A stretch of 64,000 nt of DNA, taken from NCBI RefSeq assembly GCF_009905375.1, contig NW_027418179.1, positions 98,255-162,254 of the forward strand, written 5' to 3'. The notes under the pieces were generated by a model. It worked only from the letters and a program-made list of their open reading frames with translations, was not told where the DNA came from and did not search any database. Below are positions 34,182 through 45,800 of this stretch, in pieces. A program made the translations under genes and the position numbers. Position 1 is the stretch's first letter. Every line of letters starts with the position of its first letter. The stretch comes from Apium graveolens (taxonomy: Eukaryota; Streptophyta; Magnoliopsida; Apiales; Apiaceae).

Positions 34182-35407
34182 CACCCCCAAACTTGAATCG
34201 ATGCTTGTCCTCAAGCATAAACAGACTCAAAACTACAAAATAAACCTAATGGATGAATGCAACTACGTGAATGCAACTAAATGATAATGCAATCGATCCC
34301 CTCAGAATAACCATAACCAAATGAATAAGCCAATGCCTCTAAGAATGCAATGACTTTAAACAGAGCTCGAATAAATTCCACAAACCAACTCACAAACCAG
34401 AAATATGCGTGTGTGGATGCTTAACAGATATACTCTCGATACTAGATCAATACGCATAACTTATCTATCATCAAAACAATCAAAAGTTTATAAATATAAT
34501 AGACAATAAACGCATTATGACTCACAACACCTCCTTTCTACTAGAGTTATACAAGGATTCACACTATTATTGAACACATAACAAAGATGCTTATTTGATC
34601 GTGCAATGAATGAGGTCCCAAAAGACTTATACAATAATACCCATGTAGCGAGCGTTAGGTTAGCGGATCCCAGACTATAAAAGCCTTAGGTCACTAGGCA
34701 CAAATTCCCCTAGAACTTAATAACTCGAGTATTAAAGAGCTCACTCTTGATCAATTATGCATAAACACATACCTTTTTTCTTTCTTTTTTTTTCTCTTTT
34801 TTTCCTTTTTTTTCAAAAATTTCTGATTGAGTGTGTTTCGCTCCATCTCATTCAACCCTAGACTACTCATAAAAATATGAGCCGACTACTAGCCTTACAA
34901 CAACTAGCAATGAAATCCAAGTTTTTCTCCAGATAAAAAAAATCAGTGTTTTTACGTCATTACGAGAATATCACAAATTCTAAATATAACCAAGTGATTA
35001 AATCTCAACAACAAACAAGTATGATCATGATCTACATCAAAAGCAATCCTATATGACTTTGTGAAAATATTTATTTCTGTCATGCAAATCAATTCATTAC
35101 GACTTAAACATCCCTCTGTTCCTCATCACCACACTCAAATCAACATCAACTTATCAAATATCATAGTTCATCTTAAGGGATCATGCTAAATATGCATGCA
35201 AATGTAACTATATGAAATCACATAAAAACAAACAAATATGTCCTAAATGAACAATCATACAAAAATATGAATGAACTATAACTAAACATGCAACATGAAT
35301 CTATATGAATCTATATGGACACACACTACTAATCCTTACATTATCACCCCCAAACTTAAAATTTTCAATGTCCTCATTAAAGGCAATAATAAGGATTTCA
35401 GGCATAC
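34182..35407 (-). other. D polypurine tract and 3' untranslated region
   Basis: CACCCCCAAACTT (34182-34194) is the tract on the plus strand. The rest matches the 3' untranslated region of C in order, with a T/C-rich run (34774-34815) and the hairpin at 34866-34881. No gene. Confidence 0.75.
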
Positions 35408-38029
35408 CTAATTAGCGGGAGATTCACCCTCGTCGGGTGGAGGATCAGGTGGCCAATCAACCTCGCCACTAGTGTCTTGGAAAATAGTACCGAAAGCGTG
35501 TGTCAAATCTTCAGCAAAATGACGGTGAATGTCGTGCATGGCTTCCATACGCCTAATTACTCGCCTGTACTGCTCATCACCAACACCAGTCCTATCAACT
35601 ACCTGCTGCACATGAGAAGAACCCTCTATAGGCACTGGAGGATCCGTTCGGCTACCTTCTACATCATCAAAGATATATCCCAACCCCTTGTCAGGGGGTG
35701 CACCTAAGAATGAATAACTCAAGTGATCTGGCTATCGATTGAGCTCAAGTATGGGAGCTTCTTGAGTAAATGGTTCAAAACGCTCCTGAGAAATTTTCAG
35801 CTCTGCTAACCCAAGAGAATCGAATGGCATATCCAACTTCCTCTTCCACGGAGGTGCATTCAAAACCTGAATTTGCTCTATTTTAAAGCACTCCTCTTTA
35901 GCTGTGGGTAACTTTATTTCCTTGAACACATTGAAAGTGACCTTCTGATCATGAACCTTCATCGTAAGCTCTCCTTTTTGCACATCGATCATAGTTCGGC
36001 CTGTAGCCAAGAATGGTCTTCCCAAGATTATAGGAATCTTCTTATCTTCCTCAAAATCAAGAATTACAAAGTCAGCAGGGAAGAAGAGTTTATCCACCTT
36101 GACCAAGACATCCTCCACTATACCTCGTGGATAAACGATGGAATGGTCAGCTAGTTGCAATGACATGTATGTTGGTTTCGGCTCAGGCAGACCAAGCTTC
36201 TTGAAGATAGATAAGGGCATCAGATTGATGCTAGCTCCTAAATCACATAAACACTTGTCGAACGATAAGTTTCCGATGGTGCAAGGAATAGTGAAACTTC
36301 CAGGATCTTTAAGCTTCGGAGGCAACTTCTGTTATAGCACAGCACTGCATTCCTCTGTTAGAGCAACGGTCTCTAAATCATCGAGCTTCACTTTCCGAGA
36401 TAGAATACCTTTCATAAACCTCGCATAGCTAGGCATCTATTCAAGAGCTTCAGCGAAAGGTATGTTGATATGAAGTTTCTTGAACACCTTCAGAAACTTC
36501 TCAAACTGCTTATCCAGCTTTTTCTTCTGCAGCCTTTTAGGAAAAGGAGGTGGAGGATAAATCTGTTTCTCCCCTGTATTACCCTCAGGAGGAGTGTGTT
36601 CCACAGTAGTCTTCCTTGGTTCGACCTCTACTTCCTTCTGCACATCTTCTTCAGCTAAAACTTCAGATTCTGGAACTTGAGACTTTTCAGGCTCTTCGTC
36701 TTGCTGAATTTGGGAGCTTGTAACCTTTCCAGACCTTAAGGTGATGGCGTTCACCCGTTCTTCAACTTCCCTCTTGCCTGGATTGGCTTCTATATCACTA
36801 GAAAGCATTCCTGGTGGTCGATTCAATAAGGCATTAGCAATTTGCCCTATTTGGTTCTCCAGAGTCTTGATAGAAATAGCCTGGCTTTGGCATATAAGAG
36901 CCTGGTTTTTGCACATAAGCCTTAACTCCTCCAATTCATATTTTTCATTCGAAGATAGACCTGCATCATTAGTTTGTTGTTGAAGTTGGAGTTGTTGTCT
37001 TGGTGTAAATTGTTGCTGAAAACCAGGAGGGTTAAATAGCTTATTTGCAAACTGCTGGAACGGCTGTTGCATCGCATTCTGATTGTTGCTCTAGCTGAAG
37101 TTAGGATGATTCCAGTTGTCAGGATAATAAGTGGCAGGAACTGGCTGCTGCGATCTCTGAAAGTTGCTCACAAACTGAGCTGAGTCACTAGATATAGCAT
37201 ATTGCTCTGTCGCATGCGGACCTGCACACGGCTCACAAACACTGGTTATCTGCTTAACACCATAGTTAGCCAGAGAATCGATCTTCATAGATAACGCCTT
37301 TAGTTGAGCAGTGATAGTCGTAGCTGTATCCACCTCAAGTACTCCTGCTACCTTGCCCTGTGGACATCTCTGGGTTGGATACTGATATTCATTAGCAGCC
37401 ATCAGTTCAATTAGATCATAAGCTTCCTTATAGCTCTTTGCCCATAATGCTCCGCCTGATGCTGCATCGAGCATGGGTTTGGACTGTGCTCCCAACCCAT
37501 TATAAAAACAAGTGATGATCATCCAATCAGGAATTCCATGATGAGGACACTTCCTAAGCATCTCCTTGTAGCGCTCCCAAGCTTCACATAGCGATTCTCC
37601 CGTTTGCTGGACAAATTGAGTAATAGCGTTCCTCATTGCAGCTGTCTTCGCCATAGGGAAGAATTTAGTAAGGAATTTCTGAGCAAGATCCTCCCAAGTA
37701 GTAATCGAACCAGCTGGTAGAGAGTGTAACCAGCTCTTAGCCTTGTCCCTCAGAGAGAATGGGAACAGTCTCAGCTTCACAGCATCTTCAGAAACACCGT
37801 TGAACTTGAAGGTGTCGCAGATCTTAATGAAATCCCTAATGTGCATATTGGGATCTTCCGTTGAAGAACCCCCAAACTGGATTGAATTCTGCACCCACTG
37901 AATTATGCCAGGCTTGATCTCAAAGGTATTAGCTGTGATAGCTGGCTGGACAATGCTAGATTGAATGTCATTGATCTTGGGTTGAGAAAAATCCATCAAG
38001 ACTTTCGTTCGTGCTGTTGGATCTCCCAT
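35408..38029 (-). pseudogene. D gag-protease fused to post-pol ORF C-terminus
   Basis: ATG at 38029 (MGDPTARTKVLMDFSQPKIN); about 44 residues of the C gag start are missing. The gag domain ends at a stop at 37091-37093. The same frame continues through the Gln-rich region to stops at 36437-36439 and 36332-36334, then protease [20 protein letters not shown], then a stop at 35732-35734. Directly after, pol residues YSFLG run in frame into post-pol residues (PPDKGLGYIFDD, EQYRRVIRRMEAMHDIHRHF) ending at 35408. The join near 35700 marks the internal deletion. Confidence 0.88.
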
Positions 38030-38166
38030 TGTAATGAGTACCTGAAACACAAACAAATAAACTGTGAAAGTAAAAGAATCCGAGTCAGTGAACTTTAACG
38101 ACCACGGATGACAAGCACATAAACTAAAAATTAACACCGAGTCCCCGGCAGCGGCGCCAAAAACTT
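38030..38166 (-). other. D leader with tRNA-Asp primer binding site
   Basis: Primer site at 38142-38159, identical over 18 bases to that of C including the mismatch to tRNA-Asp. A TTTGTGTTTCAG acceptor-like stretch lies at 38042-38053 in element sense. Confidence 0.85.
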
Positions 38167-39636
38167 GTTAGGGCGAAAACACGCACTAATATTCACGCAA
38201 GTATACACGTTCGCAAGTAGTATAAGATATAAATCAGATTCGTTCCCACAGAGACTGGTTTAGGTTAAGTTCAATTTATGCACCTATGCAACAATGTATG
38301 GTTATCGCTCAATGCTAAGACAAATAACAAATTGGGTTTTTATTAAACTAAGAGATTATACTAAATAACATTAACTAAGAGAATTGAGGTTGAATTACTA
38401 TATATGACAAACATGGGATCCTAACTTTATTAAATACTTCATTCAATAGCCTTATTGTTCTTAACCTTAGCATGTGATGGTGATGACACTAACAGATAAC
38501 ACGAAACTGATAAACGCCAACTTTCATTGCACGAGTACCATTCTACCAGACATCCACAAAAGAGATAGAAGCTGAATAGGCACCAATTATATTGAGACCC
38601 TATATGTCTATAGAATTTGACAACATAACGGTTTAAGCACAAGTTATCTATCTTGATTACATAGGGCAAGTAAAACGGTTAGAGTTACCTACGAATCATG
38701 CATAACAAATACATGAACCTATGCTAGCATGGCAAGTTCTAAACCTCTATATTCACTGTCGCTTCAATAGAGATTAACACGCTATCTTATATGTTAGCTA
38801 CACACATAAGACGAATAAGCACAACCAATACTAGGATATCAATCAATCACCACACACCAAGATATCGAAACAATTAACTATAGAAATCCAGAAGTAATTC
38901 CGCTAGAACCCCATGACAACGATTAGCCCATAATCGAACTCATCATCACCATGGGTTCCAATGAAAGCATGGTATAAATAAGGTCTTAATAAACTGAATA
39001 ATAATTAAAGTACGAATAAACGAGATCTAGGTTCAACAAGAACGAAAACGAGCATCCAAAGTTATAACTAATTCAAAGAATCACAAGTTGAAAACAAGAT
39101 CTTCTTTTTGGGAGTTGTTCTGTGCTTCTAGGTCTTCTCCTTGGTACCCTAATCTTCTCGGATGATGAAAACCCTTTTTTTAAGTATATATACGCCCCTA
39201 GTGGACCTGGACCCTTAAAATCGTCAAATTCCACTCAAAAAAGGCTTTTTCAGCGAAATCAGCGACCAGTCGCACCCTGAGCGGCCGCTCAGCTCTCCTA
39301 AGCGGGCGCTCAGCTCTCTGAGCGGGCGCTCAGCTACTGACTGGGAAAATATTCTGATGAATCTTGTTTTGGCCATAACTTGAGTTCTACTCGTCAGAAT
39401 TAGGCGATTCAACTGCCCACGCAAAGCTAACGAGATTCTCTACAACTTGATAATGGCCTTGGCTTCCAATTCTGATCACTTTTCATCATATTTCCTTTAA
39501 AAGCTCTTTTCTTCATTTAACTGATACCTGAAATGCAATAACACAAAAACACATCAAAATACCAATAACTTGAGTCCAAAACACCAATTTAAGCTTGTAA
39601 TAAAGCATTCCAAGTGGATATAAAATCCACTTATCA
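38167..39636 (-). repeat. D 5' LTR
   Basis: TGTTAGGGCG...CCACTTATCA, followed by TCCAT. TATA at 39185-39192, GC module at 39273-39340. Confidence 0.93.
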
Positions 39637-39812
39637 TCCATCAAAGCCTTAGAAATTTCTGCTTAATCTCCCATTACTACTAAAGCTGGTTCCTCGACTT
39701 TCTATTCTTCTTCTACCTTCTCTTCATCCTCAAAAACTTCCCTTCGAATCACTACAGCTCCTTCCTCGGCTTGATCCAGAGTTCTCTTTCGAGCCCACGA
39801 ACACGTATGCAT
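39637..39812 (-). pseudogene. A gag N-terminus
   Basis: ATG at 39812 followed by a basic start (WARKRTLDQAEE) that aligns with the start of C gag. In-frame stops follow. After about 58 codons it is cut by D and resumes at 32719. Confidence 0.85.
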
Positions 39813-39951
39813 ACACGCTCGCCAGAGTACCTGAAATAAGACAAGGAAAGAGATAAATAATAATGTCTGAGTCAATGAACTTTAACGACCACTGATGACA
39901 AACACATAAACTAAAAATTAACACTGAATTCCCCGACAGCGGCCAAAAACT
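39813..39951 (-). other. A leader and decayed primer site
   Basis: TCCCCGACAGCGGCCA (39930-39945) is the tRNA-Asp site with changes and a 2-base loss. An acceptor-like T-rich stretch ending CAG lies at 39831-39844. Confidence 0.8.
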
Positions 39952-41398
39952 TATTAGTCGCTAAACACGTGCTAAAATTCACGCAAGTATACGCGTTCAC
40001 AAGTAATATAGAATATCTTCTAGTTCGTTCCCACAGAGAATCAAGTTTGTAGTTTCAGTCAATGTATCTATGCAATAATGGTATGATTATTATTCAATGC
40101 TAAGACGATTAACAAATTGAGATTGTTTTTAACTGAACTTAAGCTAACAATTATAACTAAGAGAATAAGAATGGTTGAGTTAATATATATGACAAACATG
40201 GGATTCTAAATTCATTAAATACTTCATTCAATAGCCTTTTCATTCTTAACCTTAGCATGTAATGGTAATGACACTAATCAGATAACACGAAACTGATAAA
40301 CGCCAACTTTCGTTGTACGTATACCATACTACCAGACATCCACAAAAGAGATAGAAGCTGAATATACACCAATTATATTGAGACCCTATATGTCTATAGG
40401 ATTTGACAACATAACGGTTTAATGCACAAGTTATCTATCATGATTACATAGGGAAAGTAAGATGATTCAAATTACCTATAAATCATGTATAATAATAACA
40501 CATGAACCTATGCTAGCAGGGCAAGTTCTAAATCCTTAAATTCACTTTCGCTTCATTAAGAATTAACACACTATCTTATAAATTCGCGATGCTTATAAGA
40601 CGAATAAGCACAACCAATACTAGGTTATCATACAATCACCACACATTAAGGCATCAAAATAAATCAACTAAAGAAATCCATAAATAAATCTGCTAGAATC
40701 CCACGATAACGATTAGCCCATTATCGAATTTATCATCAACATGGGTTCCAATGAAAGCATGGTATAATAAACGTAGTATTTATACTTAATAAAACCAAGT
40801 ACGAAACATAAGTAAAGGTTCAAGAATAAGAAAACTAGCATCCAACGTTACAACTTAAACAAAGAATCACAAGAATAAATTAGATCTTCTTCGCTTTGGT
40901 TGAATTATGCTCTCCGGTCTTCTTACTCCTTTTTCTTAGCTTTTGTACGTCTCTCTTATGCAAAACGTCTTTATTTATATATATGTGTGCTGTAGAATTG
41001 ACCAGGGCTTCAAATTCTTAAAAATCAAAATCCTAGTAGAAATAGAATTCTGCTACCCCGACCTGGCGCGGCTGTGCGCTTCAACAGTGTGGGTGCGTTG
41101 AGCTTCTGATCTTTGGGCGCGGGCACACGCTATCACAGCGCGGGCGCGCTGACTCCCTGGATAAAATTCTGACTTCTTCTTTTCCTGGCTGATTTGAGGT
41201 GGTTTTCCACGAGCTTTTATTTCAACACCATCCTAACACCAAATTAGCACTAAACCATGCTAATTCACTTGATTACCTGGAGAATGCCTGAAAATGTAAA
41301 AATACTAGAAACACATTAAAATACCAACAACTTGAGTACAAATACACCAATTCAAAGCTTTACGGAGCGTAATAAAATGTCATAAATGCCACACAACA
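39952..41398 (-). repeat. A 5' LTR
   Basis: Starts TATTAGTCGC (decayed TGTTAGGGCG) and follows C and D LTRs block by block to GCCACACAACA. A TATA run TATATATAAATA (40971-40985, minus) and a GC-rich module (41055-41160) occupy the same relative places. The outer end is uncertain by a few bases. Confidence 0.85.
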
Positions 41399-41889
41399 GA
41401 CGGATTGTGTTTTTACTCGGTGTGTTTTCCATTTAGGGGGAAATCTACCGCCCAATAATTCACCTCGTAATCTGTGTATTTTTTTTTATATTTTACATTT
41501 TCATTTTAACTATTAAATTATTATTTTTAACAAAATATTATTTATTAAATAGAAAATAATAAAATTCAACTTTGTATTTATGTTTAAATAAAATTTGTAG
41601 TTTATAATATATTATATGTTACATTATTGAATCATTAATAAACCAAATCTAATTTTAATACAAATTTATGGTTATAGTTTCACTTTAATAGTTTTAAAAA
41701 TCAAAAAATAATTAATGTAACATCAGGTGTTGGTGTTACATGTTGTGCAACACCAGCATTACTATGCAACACTAGATTTATAGCTATTGTAACACTAATC
41801 GAGAGATGTTACAATAGTAAAAAAAATTCTTAGCTAATGTAACGCTGCTTGTAACACTTGCATTACAGTAGCCCACTTATGGCGTAGTG
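41399..41889. other. AT-rich DNA with possible CACTA transposon end
   Basis: The only stretch not explained by LTR elements. The right end, read on the minus strand, starts CACTACGCCATAAGTGGGC and has several subterminal TGTTACA or TGTAACA repeats (41717-41870), the layout of CACTA-type termini. I found no matching left end or 3-bp duplication, so this may be a remnant. No gene. Confidence 0.45.
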
Positions 41890-42829
41890 CTCGCAAGTCA
41901 TCCTTCAAAAAAGTCTAGGTCGCAATTCAAGGCCCCAAGGGAGGTCTCTATTCGTAACTTACACTCTCCAAGGTCACTAGTACTCGCAAGTTAGATTCTA
42001 GGATCCTCAAAGAATCGCAACTTAGCTCTCAAGTGAGCTGTGGGTCACAACTTAGGGAGTAAGGCAAATCAGATGTGTTTCTCTTCCTTCTAGTCACAAG
42101 AGAGGATGCCAAGGAGCCCATCTAATCGCCAGCAAGAATACGAAGAATTAATCTAAGTGCTAAACTACTCCTAGTACACGCAAGTAAAGAAGTGAACATC
42201 TCAGGGACGCAAGTCAACTCTCAGTCACAACTTTGTTGAATTAATCAATTGATTTATGTGGTAAATATTTAGCCACGTAATTCTTTTTGATATAAAGTCT
42301 ACACAAGCAACAGAAGAATATTAATCACTTGTAGTTATTTTGTTTATATTCTTCTCCAACGAGAGATGATAAAACAAGAAATAAAGAGATACAGAGATTC
42401 TCAAACATATTGAATATCTGTTAAACTTCTCACCAAAGAAATGTTATAATGCCCGGTTTAAATCTTGTATATCATTTAGGGGCATTATAATCGTTATCCG
42501 GTAATTAAATTCTTGGATAAACAATTATAGATTTTGTATAGGATTTGATTTGTGAATCTTTGTAGAAGCAAGAACATTGTTATTCTTGGATTGTAGCTGG
42601 TTAATTCATTTACCGGAGTGTAGCAACACCCCTGAGGATTTATATATGAATATATACTTCCCCGAATATCTTATGTTCTTTATTATCAATGTCCTAAATA
42701 CTATTCACCTCAAGAACATGGAACCACTAATTAAACACTAAATATTTATCCGCAAAAGATACGAAAGAATTTTTTTATTTAGTGAGCATCATATTCAACC
42801 CCCCTTCTACGATACTTTGGGACCTAACA
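41890..42829 (+). repeat. F 5' LTR remnant
   Basis: The right end ACCCCCCTTCTAC...GGGACCTAACA matches the LTR ends of B and E. The left end is truncated or hidden by the CACTA-like end. TATA box TATAAAG at 42291-42297. About ten copies of TCGCAAGTT-like units lie at 41891-42234. Confidence 0.75.
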
Positions 42830-42831
42830 AT

Positions 42832-42844
42832 TGGTATCAGATCC
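42832..42844 (+). other. F primer binding site
   Basis: TGGTATCAGATCC, a slightly decayed tRNA-Met site two bases after the LTR. Confidence 0.75.
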
Positions 42845-45800
42845 TGTTAATCGATATACAGATCAGATCCAGTGTGTTAGCCCAAACAGTCAAGTTCTCA
42901 TATTTTCGGATTTTTTAATTTTCAAAAATTGTCAACACTTGAGATTTTTGAATTTTAAATAATTTGGACTTAGCCAAAGGTTCTCAAAGGACTGGTAGAC
43001 TCAAGATTCCTCCGAGCATTAAAGATGATTTTAATCTTTTGAAGAAAATGAAGACCATGTGCTTTTCAGACAAAAAATTCCCGAGTAGGGAAATTGAAGT
43101 TAATAGTTTTCTTATTCCTCAAAGGCTTACTCCATAGGATACCACTGGATTTTCAGATGCGGGAAATGAATGAAATTTCTACGGGTATAATTTTTCTCAG
43201 AGATTTTAAGATAACTCTAATGATTCTGAATTATATAGTCACACAATGGTTTGTACCAATGCTACATTTATCCGGGAATCAAAGAGATCATAAAGAAAGG
43301 AAGCGAGGAGGTTAGAGAGAATAGTGTGGACATGCAAACATCTCAGTTACAGGCATTGAAGTTGGAACCTCAGAACAAAATAGAAGAGTTACTGATTGTT
43401 GAATGAGAGGAAGCTCAGGTATATGAAAGTGACTTGTACACTTTAAGAATACTTGAGGGACTAGACGACAACCTAGTGTTTTACATGTCAGGAAAGTTTA
43501 GTCGCATCAGATTCACAAGGAGTACATAAGCTATATCCAAGGATCAAGACTATCTATTTTGAAACAGAGACTCTTAAAGATTAAGTTTAAGAGGTGGTTA
43601 CAAGAATGAGATGGGGATGTAAACAAGATTGATAGCTACAGTTATGATAATAAATATGTGACAAGTAACTATCAGGGGTGTGCTACAACAGAACAAGAAG
43701 CTTGACAAACAATGATGAGTAGGGACTCAGTTGACATGTTGAGACAAAGGTGGAATATTTTCTTAAAGAAACAGCCAGTCAAAACTTATAATGCATAGGG
43801 AAAGAGTTGGGATGGATCAGATGACGAGATGGAAGATTATAAATATCTTGCTTTCACAGCAATCTCTGAAGATGATCCAACTCACATATCCCAGGTTCAA
43901 TTTCTTGAACCACTACAATATTTTGCTCTCAATATTCAATGCATGCTAAGATCCTAGTGTTTAAATTTTTAACACTCGCACAAGCATGATAACATCATAC
44001 ATAGATAATGTTGAACTAGTTCTCTAGAATATTTTTCTGGCAACTAGGAATGATGTTTAACTTGTGCATGATACTTTAGATGATCTTAAATAATTGTTTT
44101 AATATTTGTTGAATATGATTTATTTCTTAAGTGAGATATATATTTTCCAAGCATATAAGACCTTTGTTTAAAGCTCATATTCCGTTTCCCTATTATAATA
44201 TGATTTGCTCATTTTATCTGAATTGTTTGTTAAGGTATATAAGTTTTATAAGTTAGATAGAGACAGTAGATATCATACAACAACAGGGTTAGATTAGATA
44301 GAATTAGTCATTTATTTGTTAATTCTTTTTATTCCATATCAAGCCTATATTGCTTAATTCTTATGTGTAATGTTTCTGAATGAATGTCATGTATTCTTAA
44401 TACAATGCTTACTTATTTCAATGTCATTAATGCATCTCTTAGTACTTGCAATAATTGTAGAAAAATCATGTTTAAGAATTATAATAAAGAAAAGACTGCT
44501 AGTCCTCCTCATGTAAGGTTGGAACCATCCTTCTCCAAGCCTAGAGACAGATTTGTCAAGGGTATTAAAATGGAGAAAATGGTCAGTCAAAGATAAGAAT
44601 TAGCATGATAAGGTTGAAGTTGTTATTATCACTATTAAAAGAAAAATCTCTAATCCATCTGGATCCAAACTGATAAGTTGGGTACCAAGAACTGTTAATC
44701 CATTTATGAGTGCGGGATATAACAGGTTAATTGATTCATATATATTCTTGGTAATTTATACTCAAGGCATATGATCAAAGAAAGAGCCTCACAGTCACAT
44801 GTGATTGACAAAATATATTCCGTAAATAATCTTTGGAGATGACAACAAAGGTTTACATTACGGGACAAAGCTGTGTAGTAAAAGAAATGTCATCATGGAT
44901 TTAACAATTGGTATCACTGATAACAACTAATCATTGGTGTCACTGAAAATAATTAGAAGCATCTTTCTAGCTGGAGAATCAAGGCACACATCCTCTTATC
45001 AGACGGTTCTTCAAGAAAGGACAAAATGTCAATTCTATGAAGGAGTAGTGTTTCATCTAAGGCAGGAAGGTTGTGAAGCTTGCTCTTCTTAGAGTAAGGA
45101 AATGATATGCTCGTAGCTAACCTAAAATCTCAGGAAAAGGTAAAGTCAATGGTTTCTACTGTAAAGCTTCATCGGACAAAAGTTTAGCTATGGCATTAGA
45201 AGCTCTCACCCTTGAACATAAACACAAGGAACTCTTTTATAAAAAGAGATTAGTGAGAGGACTTCCTCATCTGGAATTCAAAAGGATGAAATATGTGAGG
45301 CATGTCAGAAAAAAAGTCAAAGACAACATCACACCGAAGTAAATATATGGTTAACATTACTGAGCCGCTTCAGATGGTACAAATGAATCTCTATGGACCA
45401 GTCAATGTCATGTCTTCATCAAAGTAAAGATATACCTTAGTGATGATTGATGACAACTCTTAACACAAAGTTGTTGTTCGTGCATTCTAAAGACAAGACA
45501 TCACATATGGTGATTGATCACATCAAAGAAGTTCAAGCTGGAAGCAACTATAATAGAAATGATCTTGTGGTCAGATAATGGGACTGAATTCAAGAAGTAG
45601 TTCTGATTAATATATGCAACAACAAGAATGTTTTGAGATATATTCAGCACTGGGAACTCCGTGTCAGAATGGAGTGGTACGAAGAAATAACCGGAACTTG
45701 ATTAAAGCAACAAGGACAATGTTAATTATATCAAGACTTTCTAAATATCAATGGGCTGGATCAGTCAATACAGTTTGCTACAAGTAAGATCAGGCTTTGA

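Larger units (their letters stand above)
32725..39636 (-). mobile_element. Element D: Athila-like element lacking RT, RNase H and integrase
   Basis: 6,912 bp with both LTRs, tRNA-Asp primer site, polypurine tract and target duplication. Compared with C, about 4.5 kb from just after the protease to the middle of the post-pol ORF is absent. The LTR pair differs at about 30 sites by eye (near 2 per cent). It is non-autonomous as it stands. Confidence 0.93.
4515..41398 (-). mobile_element. Element A: old Athila-like Ty3/gypsy, host of Z, B and D
   Basis: Four pieces collinear with element C when read on the minus strand: 5' LTR 39952-41398, leader and gag N-terminus 39637-39951, gag to RT start 30085-32724, and RT to integrase zinc site 4515-6130. 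The gaps are filled by D and B, each with a matching 5-bp target duplication in A sequence. The remaining 3' part lies left of Z, outside the window. Many stops and indels make it the oldest Athila-like copy here. Confidence 0.9.

Noticed and set aside
38030..38137. Leader frame starting MLIFSLC that runs into D gag, with a similar one in A (39813-39924)
   Set aside because: It crosses the acceptor-like site and non-coding leader, C lacks it, and the similarity is explained by common leader DNA.
41392..41889. Complete small CACTA element beginning CACAACAGACGG
   Set aside because: The left sequence is not a good inverted match to the right end and the flanking 3 bp (CCA and CTC) differ.
43094..43315. 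Small open frame in F as a separate gene
   Set aside because: It lies in the gag part of a decayed copia element, has no start context or domain, and is what random AT-rich sequence gives.
44384..44596. Open frames of similar length on both strands in F
   Set aside because: They are in the decayed gag to protease region, show no family resemblance, and strand overlap suggests chance.
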